A stretch of DNA of 6,945 nt from Chloroflexota bacterium (GTDB taxonomy: Bacteria > Chloroflexota > Anaerolineae > Anaerolineales > Villigracilaceae). A program made the translations under genes and the position numbers. Within the stretch, counting starts at the first letter, position 1. The number at the start of each line of letters is the position of its first letter. Of this stretch, positions 5,829-6,945 are shown piece after piece. The stretch spans positions 1 to 6,945 of the forward strand of contig JACPVB010000017.1 in the NCBI GenBank assembly GCA_016191985.1. Reading direction: 5' to 3'. The notes beneath the pieces were generated by a model that saw only the letters and a program-made list of their open reading frames with translations, made no database searches and was not told the DNA's origin.

Positions 5829-6668
5829 CTACGGAATCTGCGCCAGTACATCATCCGCTGAAGCTTCGTTTGCGTACGGCTCCAAATCGCGCGGATCATC
5901 ACTCATGCCTGTCATTTCAGCTGTGAACGTATCGCCCGATTGATGTAATTCCAGTTGGCTGTGACATGCACGACAATAGATAATGTCACCATCTTTGGTG
6001 TTACGTGGAATGGCGATGACAGGTCCACAATGGGGACAGGTGACCGCGGGAATGCCCTCCGCCGTATGTCCGACAATATGCACCAGGTCGCCCGCGCGAC
6101 CCAGTGCGCACATATGGTTTGCCAGTTCCGAATCGAATTGTGTTCCAGCGTCATCCTCAAGACGGCACAAAGCCTTTTCAACTGACATTCCCTTTCGATA
6201 AGGGCGCGTACTGGTCATGGCATCGAAGGCGTCTGCAATGCTGACAATTCGTGCGGTAAGTGAGAGCTGGGCACCGCTCAAACCGTTGGGATAGCCCTTG
6301 CCATCTATTCGTTCATGGTGTTCATTTGCAACAGAAGTGACCATCTCTCCCAGCGGGTGCCCTGCAAGCAGCCTGCTACCGATGGATGGGTGTGTCTTAA
6401 TAATGGCGTATTCTGCATCAGTCAACGCCTCTGCCTTCCGCAAGATGTCGTCGGGTATGCCGACCTTTCCCAGATCGTGCAGGTAGGCGGCAATACTGAT
6501 CTTGATGATTTCATCTTCGGGCAAGCCGATTTTGGTCGCCAGCAGTTTGGCAAATTGGGAAACTCGCCAGACATGACCACCCGTGTAGGGATCGCGCGCT
6601 TCGATGATATCCGCCATGATTAGCAAAGATTTGAGCAGGGGTTTGTCAATTTCCATGTTCTCTTCCAT
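5829..6668 (-). CDS. Soluble HD-GYP phosphodiesterase with a C-terminal zinc ribbon
   Basis: 279 residues. The HD-GYP domain starts almost at the N-terminus (about 8-180), with no receiver, PAS or membrane sensor before it. The catalytic set is complete: H32, H64-D65 in YLHDLGKVGIPDD, the EHHERIDGKGYP block (116-127), and the IADAFDAMTSTRPYRKG segment (144-160). It should hydrolyse c-di-GMP in the cytoplasm. Residues about 205-245 carry two CxxC pairs, CPHC (211-214) and CRAC (232-235), forming a probable structural zinc ribbon; the last 35 residues are acidic. The ribbon may bind a partner or nucleic acid, which is inference. The start is unsure: ATG 6668 has no clear Shine-Dalgarno, while ATG 6656 is preceded by GGAAGAG and would give 275 residues. 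The gene lies upstream of the diguanylate cyclase on the same strand and diverges from the membrane-protein gene at 6794. Confidence 0.9.
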   Translation of the reverse strand: MEENMEIDKPLLKSLLIMADIIEARDPYTGGHVWRVSQFAKLLATKIGLPEDEIIKISIAAYLHDLGKVGIPDDILRKAEALTDAEYAIIKTHPSIGSRLLAGHPLGEMVTSVANEHHERIDGKGYPNGLSGAQLSLTARIVSIADAFDAMTSTRPYRKGMSVEKALCRLEDDAGTQFDSELANHMCALGRAGDLVHIVGHTAEGIPAVTCPHCGPVIAIPRNTKDGDIIYCRACHSQLELHQSGDTFTAEMTGMSDDPRDLEPYANEASADDVLAQIP

Positions 6669-6793
6669 TCATTTATTTTCTACATACTGATGAATTCTTT
6701 CATCAAATATATCTTACGACCTTCTGAACTTGATTTCCCGAAAGGGTAAGAATTTTTCCGCCTTTTTCCTCTATTCGGGGAGGAAACACCTTT
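6669..6793. other. Divergent intergenic region
   Basis: 125 nt between the divergent HD-GYP gene (-) and the membrane-protein gene (+), which must hold promoters for both. It is AT-rich with several T runs. I see a small CCC-GAAA-GGG hairpin (6737-6746) but no convincing -35/-10 pair on either strand. Confidence 0.4.
6777..6783 (+). promoter_or_regulatory. Ribosome binding site of the membrane-protein gene
   Basis: GGGGAGG, with the GGAGG core ending 10 nt before the ATG at 6794. It supports that start over the second ATG at 6800. Confidence 0.6.
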
Positions 6794-6945
6794 ATGGACA
6801 TGGAAAATTCGAATCCCACTCTGCGTACAAAAACCTGGTTTCAAGTACATATGCAAAAAATCGGGGCGTTGTCCTTCTGGATTCTGTTGATCGTTGTTTA
6901 CCAATGGTATGCCAAAAGCAACGGGCTTTCTTCCCTGGAAGTGGC
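6794..6945 (+). CDS. N-terminal part of a membrane protein, possibly TVP38/TMEM64 (VTT) family; cut by the window edge
   Basis: Fifty codons are visible and the frame is open to the window end. The start has a strong Shine-Dalgarno. After a polar, basic N-terminus (about 1-24) comes a hydrophobic segment, IGALSFWILLIVVYQWY (about 23-39), then AKSNGLSSLEV. A single N-terminal membrane helix followed by a short N-G-L-S-x-L-E type segment is how many TVP38/TMEM64 proteins begin, but this is a resemblance only. No functional domain lies inside the window. Confidence 0.6.
   Translation, partial: MDMENSNPTLRTKTWFQVHMQKIGALSFWILLIVVYQWYAKSNGLSSLEV

Noticed and set aside
6680..6904. 74-residue minus-strand ORF
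   Set aside because: It overlaps the divergent promoter region and the start of the membrane-protein gene, and has low-complexity charged composition with no family match.
1..6945. CRISPR arrays, tRNA or rRNA genes, insertion sequences
   Set aside because: No regularly spaced direct repeats, cloverleaf, rRNA stretch, transposase or terminal inverted repeats were seen by eye.

Overview
The window looks like part of a bacterial chromosome, probably from an anaerobic or facultative Chloroflexota (Anaerolineae-like) organism. That assignment is an inference from moderate GC content, the style of the GAF/HD-GYP and PAS/GGDEF proteins, and a selenoprotein of the glycine/sarcosine/betaine reductase B family; no marker gene is present to prove it.

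Layout. Positions 92-1072 (+) hold one selenoprotein gene. It would normally be split in two because an in-frame TGA at 782-784 interrupts it. The reading frame continues without a shift, the UGA sits in a V-P-V-U-P-V-C-H context, and a perfect 8-bp hairpin with a GUG loop follows at the distance expected for a bacterial SECIS. Positions 1074-3584 (-) hold a large membrane-anchored protein with three GAF domains and a catalytic HD-GYP domain, ending 1 nt from the selenoprotein stop. Positions 3585-4017 contain no intact gene. They hold a likely promoter for the HD-GYP gene, a short relic matching the C-terminus of glucose-6-phosphate dehydrogenase, a possible promoter and a hairpin upstream of the next gene. 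Positions 4018-4764 (+) hold a HAD-superfamily phosphatase/phosphomutase. Positions 4767-5753 (-) hold a soluble PAS-GGDEF diguanylate cyclase with an intact product-inhibition site. Positions 5829-6668 (-) hold a soluble HD-GYP protein with a C-terminal zinc ribbon. Positions 6794-6945 (+) hold the start of a membrane protein, tentatively of the TVP38/TMEM64 (VTT) type, cut by the window edge.

How the genes fit together. Three of the five complete protein genes make or break cyclic di-GMP: one cyclase and two HD-GYP phosphodiesterases, all on the minus strand. The cyclase and the zinc-ribbon HD-GYP are adjacent and may be partly co-transcribed, but the 75-nt gap between them contains an AT-rich inverted repeat overlapping a possible promoter, so the cyclase may also be controlled separately. 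The HAD enzyme and the selenoprotein are not obviously connected to this signalling set.

Most notable item: the selenoprotein with its SECIS. The family is known but its biochemical role outside the clostridial glycine and proline reductases is not established.
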